A stretch of 64,000 nucleotides of DNA from CAVTWH01 sp963850915 (GTDB lineage: Bacteria; Actinomycetota; Actinomycetes; Mycobacteriales; Micromonosporaceae): NCBI GenBank assembly GCA_963850915.1, contig CAWKND010000008.1:159877-223876 (forward strand), given 5' to 3'. This document shows positions 7,783-15,981 of this stretch, piece by piece. The notes under the pieces were generated by a model. It had not been told where the DNA came from and made no database searches. It saw only the letters and a program-made list of their open reading frames with translations. Made by a program: the position numbers and the translations under genes. Each line of letters opens with the position of its first letter. Position 1 is the stretch's first letter.

Positions 7783-8721
7783 TCAGCCCGCCGTCCAGGA
7801 GCGCAGTTTCTCGGGGTTGCGTACCGCCCAGACGTGCGTGATCCGGTCGCCGGCGACCTGGAACGCGTACACGGTCACCGTGCTGCCGTCCTGCTCGGCT
7901 ACCAGGCCGGGCTGGCCGTTGACCGTACGCTCCACGAAGGTCATGTTGCTGGGTGCCCGGCCGAAGAGGTCGACCAGGTAGCTGGCGATCTGTTCGCGGC
8001 CCCTGATGGGGCGCAGCGCGGCGGCGGCCAGGCCGCCGCCGTCGGCGGTCACCGTGGCGTCGGGGTCCAGCAGCTCGATCAAGGCGTTGATGTCCTTGGC
8101 TTCCCAGGCGGCCTTGAAGTCGCGGACGATGCCGGCCTGCTGGGCGGTGGGGCTGGCCGGCGGCTGCGACGTCTGGAGACGCCGGCGGGCCGAGGAGGCC
8201 AGCTGGCGGCAGGCCGCGGGGGTACGGCCGACGATCTCCCCGATTTCGGCGAACGGGTACCGGAAGACGTCGTGCAGGATGAAGGCCACCCGCTCGGCCG
8301 GGGTCATCGACTCGAGTACGACGAGGAACGCCATGTTGATCGACTCGTCGAGGGTGACCCGGTCGGCCGGGTCGACCGGGGCGTTGCCCAGCCGGCCGCT
8401 GATCCACTCGGTACGTTCGGGCAGCGGCTCCGGGATCCACTCGCCCACGTACGTCTCCCGCCGGGCCCGCGCCGAGCCGAGCAGGTTGAGGCAGATGCGG
8501 CTGGCGACGGTCGTCAGCCAGGCGGCCGGGACTTCGATGGCCTCCTGCTGCTGGCCGGGCATTGCGTACCAGCGCGCATAGGTCTCCTGCACCACATCTT
8601 CCGCGTCGGCCAGGGAGCCGAGCAGCCGGTAGGCCAGATTGATCAACTGACGCCGCTCGCTCATGATCGCGCTCAGGCTCGGATCGGTCCCGTCGTGTCC
8701 TGTCCCGGATGGCGTGGTCAT
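7783..8721 (-). CDS. ECF41/SigJ-type RNA polymerase sigma factor with C-terminal NTF2-like domain
   Basis: Encodes 312 aa. Sigma region 2 (AYRLLGSLADAEDVVQE) and region 4 (HDVFRYPFAEIGEIVGRTPAACRQ) are followed by a SnoaL-like domain of about 115 residues. This domain ends with NPEKL, matching the NPDKL motif by which ECF41 factors control their own activity. The ATG at 8721 has a GGGAG site about 11 nt upstream; longer in-frame starts run into a repeat-containing leader. ECF41 factors usually lack an anti-sigma gene and drive a neighbouring promoter. Here the divergent target may be the NTF2-like/LUD pair at 8929-10052. Confidence 0.88.
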   Translation of the reverse strand: MTTPSGTGHDGTDPSLSAIMSERRQLINLAYRLLGSLADAEDVVQETYARWYAMPGQQQEAIEVPAAWLTTVASRICLNLLGSARARRETYVGEWIPEPLPERTEWISGRLGNAPVDPADRVTLDESINMAFLVVLESMTPAERVAFILHDVFRYPFAEIGEIVGRTPAACRQLASSARRRLQTSQPPASPTAQQAGIVRDFKAAWEAKDINALIELLDPDATVTADGGGLAAAALRPIRGREQIASYLVDLFGRAPSNMTFVERTVNGQPGLVAEQDGSTVTVYAFQVAGDRITHVWAVRNPEKLRSWTAG

Positions 8722-8753
8722 GGTGTCACCGACTCCCTCGGTCGCGGCTGCCG

Positions 8754-8789
8754 TCACCAGTTCGACAAGCCTCACCACTTCGACAAGGC
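8754..8789. repeat. Two 18-bp tandem direct repeats upstream of the sigma factor gene
   Basis: TCACCAGTTCGACAAGCC (8754-8771) is followed directly by TCACCACTTCGACAAGGC (8772-8789), 16 of 18 bases identical. They lie in the divergent intergenic region, 33 bp upstream of the sigma ATG. A direct-repeat operator is possible. No good ECF41 consensus promoter was recognised by eye. Confidence 0.6.
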
Positions 8790-8928
8790 AGCGCCCCGAA
8801 CTGTGAGGTCGGCCCGTCGCCTCACACTCCGAGCGGCTGCGTTGTCGTACTGCTGAGACGAGCACACCCGCCAAGCACCATCCCACAGGACCAGGTGGGA
8901 CCGGCTTCGCGGGGCAAGGAGGAGACCG

Positions 8929-9363
8929 ATGAGTGACTTTCAGGCCATTGCTGACCGCGTCGAGATCGAGGCGCTGCGCGGCGAGTTCAGTGACGCGGCG
9001 ATGATGCGCGACCGCGCCCGCCTCGCGTCGCTGTTCACCCCGGACGGGGCGCTGCGCATGCCGAACATCCCCGCCGAACTGATCGGCCCGGACGAGATCC
9101 GCGCCGGGGGTGAGCGGCTACAGGCCCAGTGGGATTTCTTCGTACAGACCACGCACCCGGGCACGATCCAGCTCGACGGCGACACCGCGACCGGCCGGAC
9201 GTACATCCAGGAACTCGCGCGCACCCTCGACGGTCGCCAGGGGCTGAACTTCGCCATCTACCACGACCGCTACCGGCGTACCCCGGACGGCTGGAAGTTC
9301 ACCGAGCGGGTCTACGAGGTCAGGTACCTCGACACCACTCCGCTGGCGGGCTCGGCGCCCTGA
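8929..9363 (+). CDS. SnoaL-like/NTF2-fold protein
   Basis: Encodes 144 aa with the cone-shaped NTF2 fold pattern. An N-terminal helix pair (EIEALRGEFSDAAMMRD) leads to the LFTPDGALRMP turn, and the last strands are YHDRYRRTPDGWKFTERVYE. This fold serves as isomerase, hydrolase or binding protein. A strong AAGGAGG site sits 6 nt before the ATG. It is the first gene of a pair with the LUD-domain gene, divergent from the ECF41 sigma factor, whose own C-terminus has the same fold. A shared ligand is an attractive but untested idea. Confidence 0.75.
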   Translation: MSDFQAIADRVEIEALRGEFSDAAMMRDRARLASLFTPDGALRMPNIPAELIGPDEIRAGGERLQAQWDFFVQTTHPGTIQLDGDTATGRTYIQELARTLDGRQGLNFAIYHDRYRRTPDGWKFTERVYEVRYLDTTPLAGSAP

Positions 9364-9407
9364 CGCAGCCACCACCCCGCCAATTCACAACGAGGCAAGG
9401 AGACACC

Positions 9408-10052
9408 ATGACCACCCAGACCCCCGCGACCACCTCCACTCTGGCCGGACCGTTCGCCGAGGCGGCGTCGGCACAGCGCCTGGAGCAGGCCGCCACCGCG
9501 CTCGCGGCGCACGGCTTCACCGTCGAAATCCTGGACGACGTCGCCGCCGCGCGCGTCCGTATCAAAGACCTGATCCCCGCGGGCGCCAGCGTGTTCACCT
9601 CGTCCAGCGAGACCGTCCGGCTGTCCGGCATCGACGCGGACATCAACACCAGCGGCCGGTACCAGGCAATCAAACCGCGCGTCCTGGCCATCGACCGGGC
9701 CACCGGCGCCGACGAAATCCGGGTGCTGCTCGCCAGCCCCGACGTCGTCGTCGGCAGCGTCGCCGCCGTCACCGAAACCGGCTCTCTGGTGGTCGCCTCC
9801 GGTACCGGAAGCCAGCTGCCCGCCTACTCCGGCGGCGCCGGTCGGGCGATCTGGATCATCGGGGCACAGAAGGTGGTACCCGACCTGAGCACCGCGCTGC
9901 GCCGCGTCGAAGAGCACGCACTCCCGCTGGAGAACGCCCGCGCCCAGGCGATCTACGGGCAGCCCAGCGCCATCAACCGGCTGCTGATTCTCAACGCGGC
10001 CAACCCCGGGCGCGGCTTCGTACTGCTGCTCCGCGAAGCCATCGGATTCTGA
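9408..10052 (+). CDS. LUD-domain protein (LutC/YkgG-like)
   Basis: Encodes 214 aa. It resembles the LutC/YkgG (DUF162) fold in having a TSSSETVRLSGI segment, the PDVVVGSVAAVTETGSLV strand-loop and the GAQKVVPDLSTALRRVEEHALPLE region near the C-terminus. LutC acts with LutA and LutB in lactate oxidation, but the iron-sulfur partners are absent here, so this is a stand-alone LUD protein. An AAGGAGA site precedes the ATG. It follows the NTF2-like gene by 44 bp and is probably co-transcribed with it. Confidence 0.75.
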   Translation: MTTQTPATTSTLAGPFAEAASAQRLEQAATALAAHGFTVEILDDVAAARVRIKDLIPAGASVFTSSSETVRLSGIDADINTSGRYQAIKPRVLAIDRATGADEIRVLLASPDVVVGSVAAVTETGSLVVASGTGSQLPAYSGGAGRAIWIIGAQKVVPDLSTALRRVEEHALPLENARAQAIYGQPSAINRLLILNAANPGRGFVLLLREAIGF

Positions 10053-10090
10053 CCTGAGGCTGTCGGCCCGCTCGCTGCTCGCCGGCGGCG

Positions 10091-10921
10091 CTACGGCCCG
10101 GCCGGGGTCGGGTCCGGGAAGTTGCGCTGCGGGCAGGTGGTCGGGCGGGCCGGGTCGTACCGGACGATCGCGTTCGCCAGCCCCTCCTGCGGGTTCGTCG
10201 GGTGCGGCAGATCCTGGTTGACCTCGACGAGCCCGTGCCAGCCGGTGTAGTTCGCGGTGTACAGGGTGCAGCCCTGGTGCTGGCTCGTACCGGGGATCGC
10301 GGCGGCCTGTGCCCGGGTCCGGATGAACGTCGAGGAGTCGCTCGGGTTGCTCTCCAGGAAGTAGAAGTACTGGTTCGGGTCCGTGACGTTGACCCAGAAC
10401 TTGTCGCCGGCGTTGAGGAAGACGTCCGATACGCCGATCACGTCCTGGCTGTTGACGCTCGCGAAGGCCAGATCCGGATCGCCCGGCCCGGTGATGCCGT
10501 TGTTGTCCGGGGTGGGCAGGGTGGTGACCGTACTGCCCTGGATCTGTTCGACGTAGGCGGTACTGCCGGCCAGGATCAGCAGACCGGGGTGGGTCACCTT
10601 GGCGGTGTAGCCGCCGAGGGCCCGGTCATTGGAGTTGATGGCGATGAAGTCGGTGACTCCGGTACCGGCGTAGGTGCTGGACGCCAGCGGCAGCCGGCCG
10701 TTCGGTACGTAGAGGCTGAGGTCGTAGTTGCTGCCGGTGTCGGCGACCGCGACGATCGACCAGTAGGGCAGCGTGGTAGCGAAGTCGTAGCTCGCGGGGG
10801 TACCGGTGGACACGACCGTGTGGCTGGCCAGCGTGGTGTTCGCATATGCGGTCTGGGAAACCAGCAGGAGGAGAACCGCGGTACCCGCGACGATGCCGAT
10901 GCGTGACCGTGTACGTGCCAT
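10091..10921 (-). CDS. Secreted protein of unknown function
   Basis: Encodes 276 aa. A classical signal peptide (MARTRSR, a hydrophobic core, then a likely cut after QTAYA) precedes a Thr/Ser/Asn-rich, probably all-beta exported domain. Two cysteines in the last third may form a disulfide. The ATG at 10921 is preceded by GAGGGG at good spacing. I do not recognise a family. The DLSLYVPNG and FYFLESNPSD stretches suggest a beta-sandwich, as in pre-peptidase-like C-terminal domains, but this is a weak guess. It converges on the LUD gene. Confidence 0.6.
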   Translation of the reverse strand: MARTRSRIGIVAGTAVLLLLVSQTAYANTTLASHTVVSTGTPASYDFATTLPYWSIVAVADTGSNYDLSLYVPNGRLPLASSTYAGTGVTDFIAINSNDRALGGYTAKVTHPGLLILAGSTAYVEQIQGSTVTTLPTPDNNGITGPGDPDLAFASVNSQDVIGVSDVFLNAGDKFWVNVTDPNQYFYFLESNPSDSSTFIRTRAQAAAIPGTSQHQGCTLYTANYTGWHGLVEVNQDLPHPTNPQEGLANAIVRYDPARPTTCPQRNFPDPTPAGP

Positions 10922-11047
10922 GGGGAACCCCTCGCGTTGTGGTTGACCGCAGTGTTGCCGGTGGCGCGGCCGCACGCTGTCACCTGTCGCGAATGTGACC
11001 AGCGCCGATGCGTACGGCGGACACGTGGCGCGAGCGCCGGGCCGGCC

Positions 11048-11866
11048 TCACCCGGTCCGCGGCTGTACCGGCGGCGTCTTGCGCAGCGCCAACAGTTCGG
11101 TCACGGTGACGAACCGGAAGCCACGGGCACGCAGCCCGTCGAACATGGCACCGAGCTGGCGGATGGCGAGCAGCCGGTCGCTGGTACCGACGTCGTGGGC
11201 GAGCACGATCTGGCCGGGCCGGGTGTTGGTCACGATGTCCGTCACCTGCCCGGTCGGGTTGTGCAGGTAGTTGTTCTCGTGCATCTGCAGGGTCCACAGC
11301 ACCAGGTTGTAGGCGAGCTTGTCGGCGGCCATCAGCGTGGAGCCGCCCAGATGCCCGTACGGCGGCCGGAGCAGGTTCGGTTCGCGGCCGGTGAGCTGGT
11401 GGATGGTGTCGTGGGTACGGGCGATCTGGTGCTCGACCGCGGTGGCGTCCAGCGTGGCCAGGTCAGGGTGCGACCAGCTGTGGTTGCCGACGTCGTGCCG
11501 GTCCAGCCGCCCGCGTACCACGTCCGCGTGCGCGGCCAGGTGCTCACCGACCATGAAGAAGGTGGCCGGGACCGCGTAGTCGTCGAGGATGTCCAGCACC
11601 ATCGAGGTCCACTGTGGACCCGGCCCGTCGTCGAAGGTGAACGCGACCACCGGCTCGTCGGTCTGCACGTACCAGGTGACGTCCAGGCCGCCCTCGACCT
11701 CGTACTGCACCTTGTCAGCCGCTGGCGCGTACCCGCCGGACAGCGGCAGGTGAGCGGGGGGAAAGAGCCTGGGTACCTCGAGCACCCCGCCCGCCCCGAC
11801 CGCAGCACCACCCGCCGCGATCAGCCCGCCCCGTAGAAACCGACGCCTGTCCATCGCCAATGCCAT
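11048..11866 (-). CDS. Polysaccharide deacetylase (CE4/NodB family), Tat-exported
   Basis: Encodes 272 aa. A twin-arginine signal (DRRRFLRGG and a hydrophobic run) leads to a NodB domain with motif 1 TFDDGPG, motif 2 HSWSHPDL (zinc-binding H-x3-H), motif 3 RPPYG and a late LAHDVG histidine. All catalytic elements are present, so it should remove acetyl groups from a cell-wall or extracellular polysaccharide outside the membrane. The start at 11866 has a GGGGG site; ATGs at 11854 and 11884 are alternatives. A TAGCGT -10-like element lies upstream at about 11947. Confidence 0.85.
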   Translation of the reverse strand: MALAMDRRRFLRGGLIAAGGAAVGAGGVLEVPRLFPPAHLPLSGGYAPAADKVQYEVEGGLDVTWYVQTDEPVVAFTFDDGPGPQWTSMVLDILDDYAVPATFFMVGEHLAAHADVVRGRLDRHDVGNHSWSHPDLATLDATAVEHQIARTHDTIHQLTGREPNLLRPPYGHLGGSTLMAADKLAYNLVLWTLQMHENNYLHNPTGQVTDIVTNTRPGQIVLAHDVGTSDRLLAIRQLGAMFDGLRARGFRFVTVTELLALRKTPPVQPRTG

Positions 11867-11984
11867 CGCCCCCGATCGCCGCATCGTGGGTCAGATCGTC
11901 GCACCCCGAGCTGAGAATCGGACGCCGCCGCCACGTGAGTGCGACGCTATTCGACGACCGGAGGACTCGGATCAGCAGGCGGCG

Positions 11985-12587
11985 CTACTCGAAATCGATT
12001 CGCATCACGACGCGGCGGGCGGTCGGGTGGCTGACCTCGCGGAGTCCGGCCGCCGCGAACGTGTTGCGGGAGCCGAAGTTCATCTCGCCCCACGACACCG
12101 TCTGGCCGGGCTTCGGAACCAGCGGGTACCCCTCGACGGCCTGCGCACCGTGCGCCCGCGCGTACTCGACGGCCGCCTTCGCGAGCGGGTGGGTCAGGCC
12201 CTGCCCCCGGTAGCCGGGGCGGATCGCGAAGCAGACGATCGCCCACACCTCCGGGTCGGCCGGGTCCTCGCTCCGCCCGGCCCAGGGCACCGATGATCCG
12301 CGCAGCCGGCGGTAGTTGGCCCGTGGCTCGACCGCGACCCAACCAACCGGCTCGCCGTCCAGGTAGGCGACCATGCCGCTGGTCTCCTCCGCCGCCGGGT
12401 TGCCGCAGTCGGTCTCCTCGCGCAGCCGGTGCGCCCGCTCCTCGACCGGCATGGCGTACCAGTCGCGGTCGCCGAGCTTGATCCGCTGGCACTGGCACTT
12501 CGCCGCGGCGCCCCGCCCGAACACCGCCTGCAGGTCATCCCAGCTCGCTTCGTTGGCGGGGACCACGGTTACGTCGCTTTCCGGCAT
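11985..12587 (-). CDS. GNAT family N-acetyltransferase
   Basis: Encodes 200 aa. The acetyl-CoA binding motif is IRPGYRGQGLTHPLAKAAVEYA (R/Q-x2-G-x-G/A). Preceding strands include GMVAYLDGEPVGWVAVEPR. An unusual CQCQ stretch near residue 30 is shared with a GNAT subfamily that starts with a Cys-rich region. The ATG at 12587 lies 6 nt after a TAGGCA element and lacks a ribosome site, so it is probably leaderless. The substrate is unknown. Confidence 0.75.
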   Translation of the reverse strand: MPESDVTVVPANEASWDDLQAVFGRGAAAKCQCQRIKLGDRDWYAMPVEERAHRLREETDCGNPAAEETSGMVAYLDGEPVGWVAVEPRANYRRLRGSSVPWAGRSEDPADPEVWAIVCFAIRPGYRGQGLTHPLAKAAVEYARAHGAQAVEGYPLVPKPGQTVSWGEMNFGSRNTFAAAGLREVSHPTARRVVMRIDFE

Positions 12588-12651
12588 GGGGTTGTGCCTA
12601 CCACAGCGCCCTGACACTCCGGTGCGACGGCCCATGCCGCTAGGCAGGCGA

Positions 12652-14133
12652 TCAGTCGCCCGTCCGGGCACGCGTGTCGACGCGGGCCGGTGCGAGCGCC
12701 GTGACGAACCGGCTGCGCCGCTCCCCGGTGAGGCGTACCCGGTCGCCGGGCTGGAAGAAGGGGCGGACCAGTGCCTCGTGCCAGACCGCGAAGCGGACCG
12801 GGTTCGCGCCCATCGGCGGCCCCTCCATCGCGGTACCCCGGGCCAGGTCCCGGTTGACCAGCCACGGGCGCAGCACGTCCGACGAGCCGTCGTCGACCAC
12901 GACGTAGTAGTGCGTGGGCAGATCCGGGATGTCGAAGCCGGGGCGGGCGTTGTCCGCGCTGCGCTGCTGGCCGGCGACCGTGATGTCGAGGACCGTACCG
13001 GTCAGCGTGACCGGACGCTCCAGGTCAAGGGCGCTGCGGACGATCCGGTACCCGCTGCGCACGAACTGGATCACCGCGAGCAGGAGCAGCAGGCCCCACA
13101 GGTACCCACGGGAAAGGCTCGCGTTGACCACGAAGCCGGCGGCGGGCCAGAACAGCAGGCCGACGATCCCGCCGACCAGGCTGGCCCGGGCCGACCCGCG
13201 GCCCAGCAGGCGCAGCGCCCGCAGCCGTCGCGGGTAGCGCACCCGCACCTGGCGGCGCTGCCCGGTGTGCGTGGACCACAGCTCGTCGTGCCGGCCGACC
13301 GTCTCGAAGTCGAGTACCCGCACCGCATGCGGGCTGGTGTTCAGCGCCGCGCCGTAGGCAAGGTAGCGGTCCCAGATCGCCACCGCCCCGGGCGGCAGGT
13401 CGCGCAGCGGCTCGTGGCCACGCAGCCACGCGGCCACGCCCAGCCAGTGCGCGGTGGCCGCCCGCCCGGCCGCGGTGAGCCGATCCGGCGGCGGACCCGA
13501 ACCGCCCACCGTGACGAAGGCGAGCAGCACGCTACCGACCATCGTCATGCCCAGCCAGCCGACGAAGATCAGCAGCTCGACTCCCCCGGACCGCACCAGC
13601 GGGGCGAGTACGGCAGCACTCACCAGCCCAGCGGTGAGCAGCGCCAGCGCGCAGCCGGGCTCGGCGGGCGCGACCAGCCCGCGGCGCCGGGCGGCGAGGA
13701 CCACCTCCCGGACCAGCCGCTGCTGCCAGTACCAGCCGCCCGTGGCGTACGCCTCGACCAGCCGGGGTACCGGCGTCAACCGGGTACCCGCGAGCCGGCT
13801 CACCCGCTCGTACACCCGCCGTTCGAACGCGGGAGCATCGGCGGGCAGCGGTACCGGTGCCACCCGTACCAGGGTGTGCTCGGGCTCGTCGGCCACCTGG
13901 TGGATCTCCAGGATCCGGCGTGCGGCGAGGTCGAGCAGCGTCGCACTGGCTGCCTGCGGCGCATCCAGCACCCGGTTGACCAGCAGGTTCACCACGGCTG
14001 GCGGCTCGTCCCGCAGCTGGATCGTGGGTGGGCCGGCAGGTACCGTACGCAGCCGCGGCACCGACCAGCGGTAGGCGTAGTAGGCGACGAGTACCAGCGC
14101 CGCGATCGGGTAAGCCACCGAGCCGGACACCAT
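12652..14133 (-). CDS. DUF2207-like membrane protein
   Basis: Encodes 493 aa. One N-terminal membrane helix (about 7-21) is followed by a soluble region, then two helix pairs around 165-210 and 315-365. The HEPLRDLPPGAVAIWDRYLAYGAAL segment matches the cytoplasmic end of DUF2207 membrane proteins, whose function is unknown. A beta-rich C-terminal domain of about 120 residues follows. The ATG at 14133 is exactly 6 nt from a TACGCT -10 element. It is divergent from the LysE-type exporter gene, with a tandem repeat between them. Confidence 0.65.
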   Translation of the reverse strand: MVSGSVAYPIAALVLVAYYAYRWSVPRLRTVPAGPPTIQLRDEPPAVVNLLVNRVLDAPQAASATLLDLAARRILEIHQVADEPEHTLVRVAPVPLPADAPAFERRVYERVSRLAGTRLTPVPRLVEAYATGGWYWQQRLVREVVLAARRRGLVAPAEPGCALALLTAGLVSAAVLAPLVRSGGVELLIFVGWLGMTMVGSVLLAFVTVGGSGPPPDRLTAAGRAATAHWLGVAAWLRGHEPLRDLPPGAVAIWDRYLAYGAALNTSPHAVRVLDFETVGRHDELWSTHTGQRRQVRVRYPRRLRALRLLGRGSARASLVGGIVGLLFWPAAGFVVNASLSRGYLWGLLLLLAVIQFVRSGYRIVRSALDLERPVTLTGTVLDITVAGQQRSADNARPGFDIPDLPTHYYVVVDDGSSDVLRPWLVNRDLARGTAMEGPPMGANPVRFAVWHEALVRPFFQPGDRVRLTGERRSRFVTALAPARVDTRARTGD

Positions 14134-14145
14134 GGCCGTAGCGTA
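14134..14145 (-). promoter_or_regulatory. Leaderless -10 element of the DUF2207-like gene
   Basis: On the minus strand TACGCT (14140-14145) is followed by 6 nt and the ATG at 14133. No Shine-Dalgarno sequence is present. Confidence 0.5.
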
Positions 14146-14176
14146 CGGGCAGCGCGCAAACACCGATGGAACTCGA

Positions 14177-14213
14177 TACGTGGGCTCAGGTACGTGGGCT
14201 CAGGTACGTGGGC
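14177..14213. repeat. 14-bp tandem repeat, 2.6 copies
   Basis: TACGTGGGCTCAGG occurs at 14177-14190 and 14191-14204, and its first nine bases recur at 14205-14213. The array lies between the divergent DUF2207 and LysE promoters, just upstream of the LysE -10 element. It could be a regulatory binding array or simple slippage. Confidence 0.7.
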
Positions 14214-14239
14214 AACGGGGCAAGAACAGCCATCGTGTT

Positions 14240-14251
14240 TAGATTGGATCT
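14240..14251 (+). promoter_or_regulatory. Leaderless -10 element of the LysE-type gene
   Basis: TAGATT (14240-14245) is followed by 6 nt and the ATG at 14252. No ribosome site is present. Confidence 0.55.
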
Positions 14252-14890
14252 ATGGTGTCCACCGATCGACTTCTGGCCTTCGCCGCCGTGTCCTTCCTGC
14301 TGATCGTGATTCCCGGCCCCAGCGTGCTGTTCGTCGTCGGGCGCGCACTGGCGCAGGGCCGCCGTACCGCGCTGATCACGGTTGCCGGGAACACGACCGG
14401 GGCGTACGTACTGGTCGTGGCCGTGGCACTCGGCGTGGGGTCCATTGTGGAGCGTTCGGTCCTCGTGTTCACGGCACTGAAGCTCGTCGGCGCCGCATAC
14501 CTGATCTACCTGGGCGTCAAGGCGGTACGTCAACGCGGATCGCTGCACGCCGCGTTCACCGGCGCGGGGCCGACGCGGGGCAGCCTGCGCACGCTCTGGG
14601 ACGGGTTCGCGGTCGGGGTGGCCAACCCCAAGACGATCGTGTTCTTCGCCGCCGTACTCCCGCAGTTCGTGGACCGCGGCCAAGGGCACATCGCGGTACA
14701 GATAATGCTTCTCGGACTGGTCTTCAACCTCATCGCAGTCGCCTCCGACAGCGCGTGGGGACTCGCGGCGGCCACCGCGCGGAGCTGGTTCGCCCGGTCA
14801 CCGCGGCGGCTCGCACTGGTCGGTGGGGCCGGCGGGCTCACGATGATCGGCCTCGGCATCGCCGTCGCCGCGACCGGCCGCAAGGACTAG
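14252..14890 (+). CDS. LysE/RhtB family amino-acid exporter
   Basis: Encodes 212 aa with six hydrophobic segments and the family hallmark PGPSVLFVVGRALAQGRR near residue 21, plus GVANPKTIVFFAAVLPQF in the middle. The family exports basic or neutral amino acids and related metabolites across the cytoplasmic membrane. It is read from a leaderless promoter. A hypothetical gene begins 3 nt after its stop, and the two are probably translated together. No LysG-type regulator is adjacent. Confidence 0.88.
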   Translation: MVSTDRLLAFAAVSFLLIVIPGPSVLFVVGRALAQGRRTALITVAGNTTGAYVLVVAVALGVGSIVERSVLVFTALKLVGAAYLIYLGVKAVRQRGSLHAAFTGAGPTRGSLRTLWDGFAVGVANPKTIVFFAAVLPQFVDRGQGHIAVQIMLLGLVFNLIAVASDSAWGLAAATARSWFARSPRRLALVGGAGGLTMIGLGIAVAATGRKD

Positions 14891-14893
14891 CCG

Positions 14894-15379
14894 GTGCAGC
14901 TGGCGATCTTCTCCGACTACCTGCAGATCCATCTCCTGGACGACGGTGTCGGAGTTGGCCCGACCGACGAATGGGCGGACGACGGTCCGCTGTCCGCGCA
15001 TCTCGCCATGACACCGGGCGGCGTCGGCTTCTTCACCGGCATCAACGGTCCGATCGTCGTGGTGATGGAGGTCCTGGACGGGCCGCCGGCCGACGACCGG
15101 CATGCCTTCACCGAGGTTGTCGAGAGCAGCATCCTGGTCAGCTCCGGCCGGCTGGTACTGACCGCACCGGTCTACGGCGAGGGCGATGGCGACCGCATCG
15201 ATGTCCCCGCCGGCTGGCTGCGCCTGCGTACCGCACACGCCAGATCGCCGTTTGACGGCCCGCTGGATGACGAGGATGCGGATCCGCCGCGGATACGGAT
15301 CCAGTGCTGGCCCGCTCCGCCCGCGGCTGCCGTACTCGTCAAGGGCTGGGATCCGGCCGCCGGCCGCGAGGTCGGCTGA
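14894..15379 (+). CDS. Hypothetical protein
   Basis: Encodes 161 aa from a GTG three bases after the exporter stop, so coupling is likely. The protein is acidic, with the strands MQLAIFSDYLQIHLLDD and GPIVVVMEVLDGPP and no membrane segment or signal peptide. I do not recognise a family. The co-transcription with a LysE-type exporter is the only clue to its role. Confidence 0.6.
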   Translation: MQLAIFSDYLQIHLLDDGVGVGPTDEWADDGPLSAHLAMTPGGVGFFTGINGPIVVVMEVLDGPPADDRHAFTEVVESSILVSSGRLVLTAPVYGEGDGDRIDVPAGWLRLRTAHARSPFDGPLDDEDADPPRIRIQCWPAPPAAAVLVKGWDPAAGREVG

Positions 15380-15421
15380 GCGGGCGGACTAATCCGGTCG
15401 GTGATCAGGGGACCCGGCTGT

Positions 15422-15433
15422 TAGCGTCGCGGC
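15422..15433 (+). promoter_or_regulatory. Leaderless -10 element of the GNAT gene
   Basis: TAGCGT (15422-15427) is followed by 6 nt and the ATG at 15434. No ribosome site is present. Confidence 0.55.
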
Positions 15434-15973
15434 ATGTTCGCCACCGACCGGGTCCGGCTGCGCCCGCCCACGCCCGATGACGCGCCGAATCTGTTCCGCC
15501 TGCGGAGCGATCCCGAGCTGCACCTGGTCACGGCCGATGAGCCGTTCGTGCCGCGGCACGTCGGCCAGGTCCGGGCCGGGCTGGAGAAGCAGGTCACCGA
15601 GGCGCCCGACGGCCAGACCGTGGTGTCGCTGCTGGCCGAGACCGTCGCCGACGGCACGTTCCTCGGCGGCAGCTCGCTGTGGGGGATCGCTGCGTTCGAG
15701 CGCTGCGCCCACCTCGGCATCTCGCTGCTGCCCGAGGCGCGTGGCCAGGGGTACGGGACCGAGGTGATCCGGCTGCTCTGCCGGTACGGCTTCCGCAGCC
15801 GCAACCTGCGCCGCCTGGAAGTGGAGACGCTGGCCAACAACACGGCCATGCGGCGGACGGCGGAGGCGTGTGGCTTCGTCCACGAGGGTACCCAGCGGGA
15901 GCGTGCCTACGACGGCGACGGCTTCACCGACGTGGTGCTCTACGGCCTGCTCCGGCGCGACTGGACGCCGTAG
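15434..15973 (+). CDS. GNAT family N-acetyltransferase (RimJ/RimL-like)
   Basis: Encodes 179 aa. It begins TDRVRLRPPTPDDAPNLFRLRSD, as RimJ/RimL proteins do. The acetyl-CoA motif is LLPEARGQGYGTEVIRLLC, and the closing LEVETLANNTAMRRTAEACGF is also typical. Such enzymes acetylate protein N-termini, ribosomal proteins or small amines. It is a monocistronic leaderless gene. It is tail to tail with the lipoprotein gene, with only 8 bp between stops. Confidence 0.85.
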   Translation: MFATDRVRLRPPTPDDAPNLFRLRSDPELHLVTADEPFVPRHVGQVRAGLEKQVTEAPDGQTVVSLLAETVADGTFLGGSSLWGIAAFERCAHLGISLLPEARGQGYGTEVIRLLCRYGFRSRNLRRLEVETLANNTAMRRTAEACGFVHEGTQRERAYDGDGFTDVVLYGLLRRDWTP

Positions 15974-15981
15974 CTCGGGAC

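Noticed and set aside
9408..10052. LutABC lactate oxidation operon
   Set aside because: Only a LutC/YkgG-like protein is present; no LutA or LutB iron-sulfur genes are nearby.
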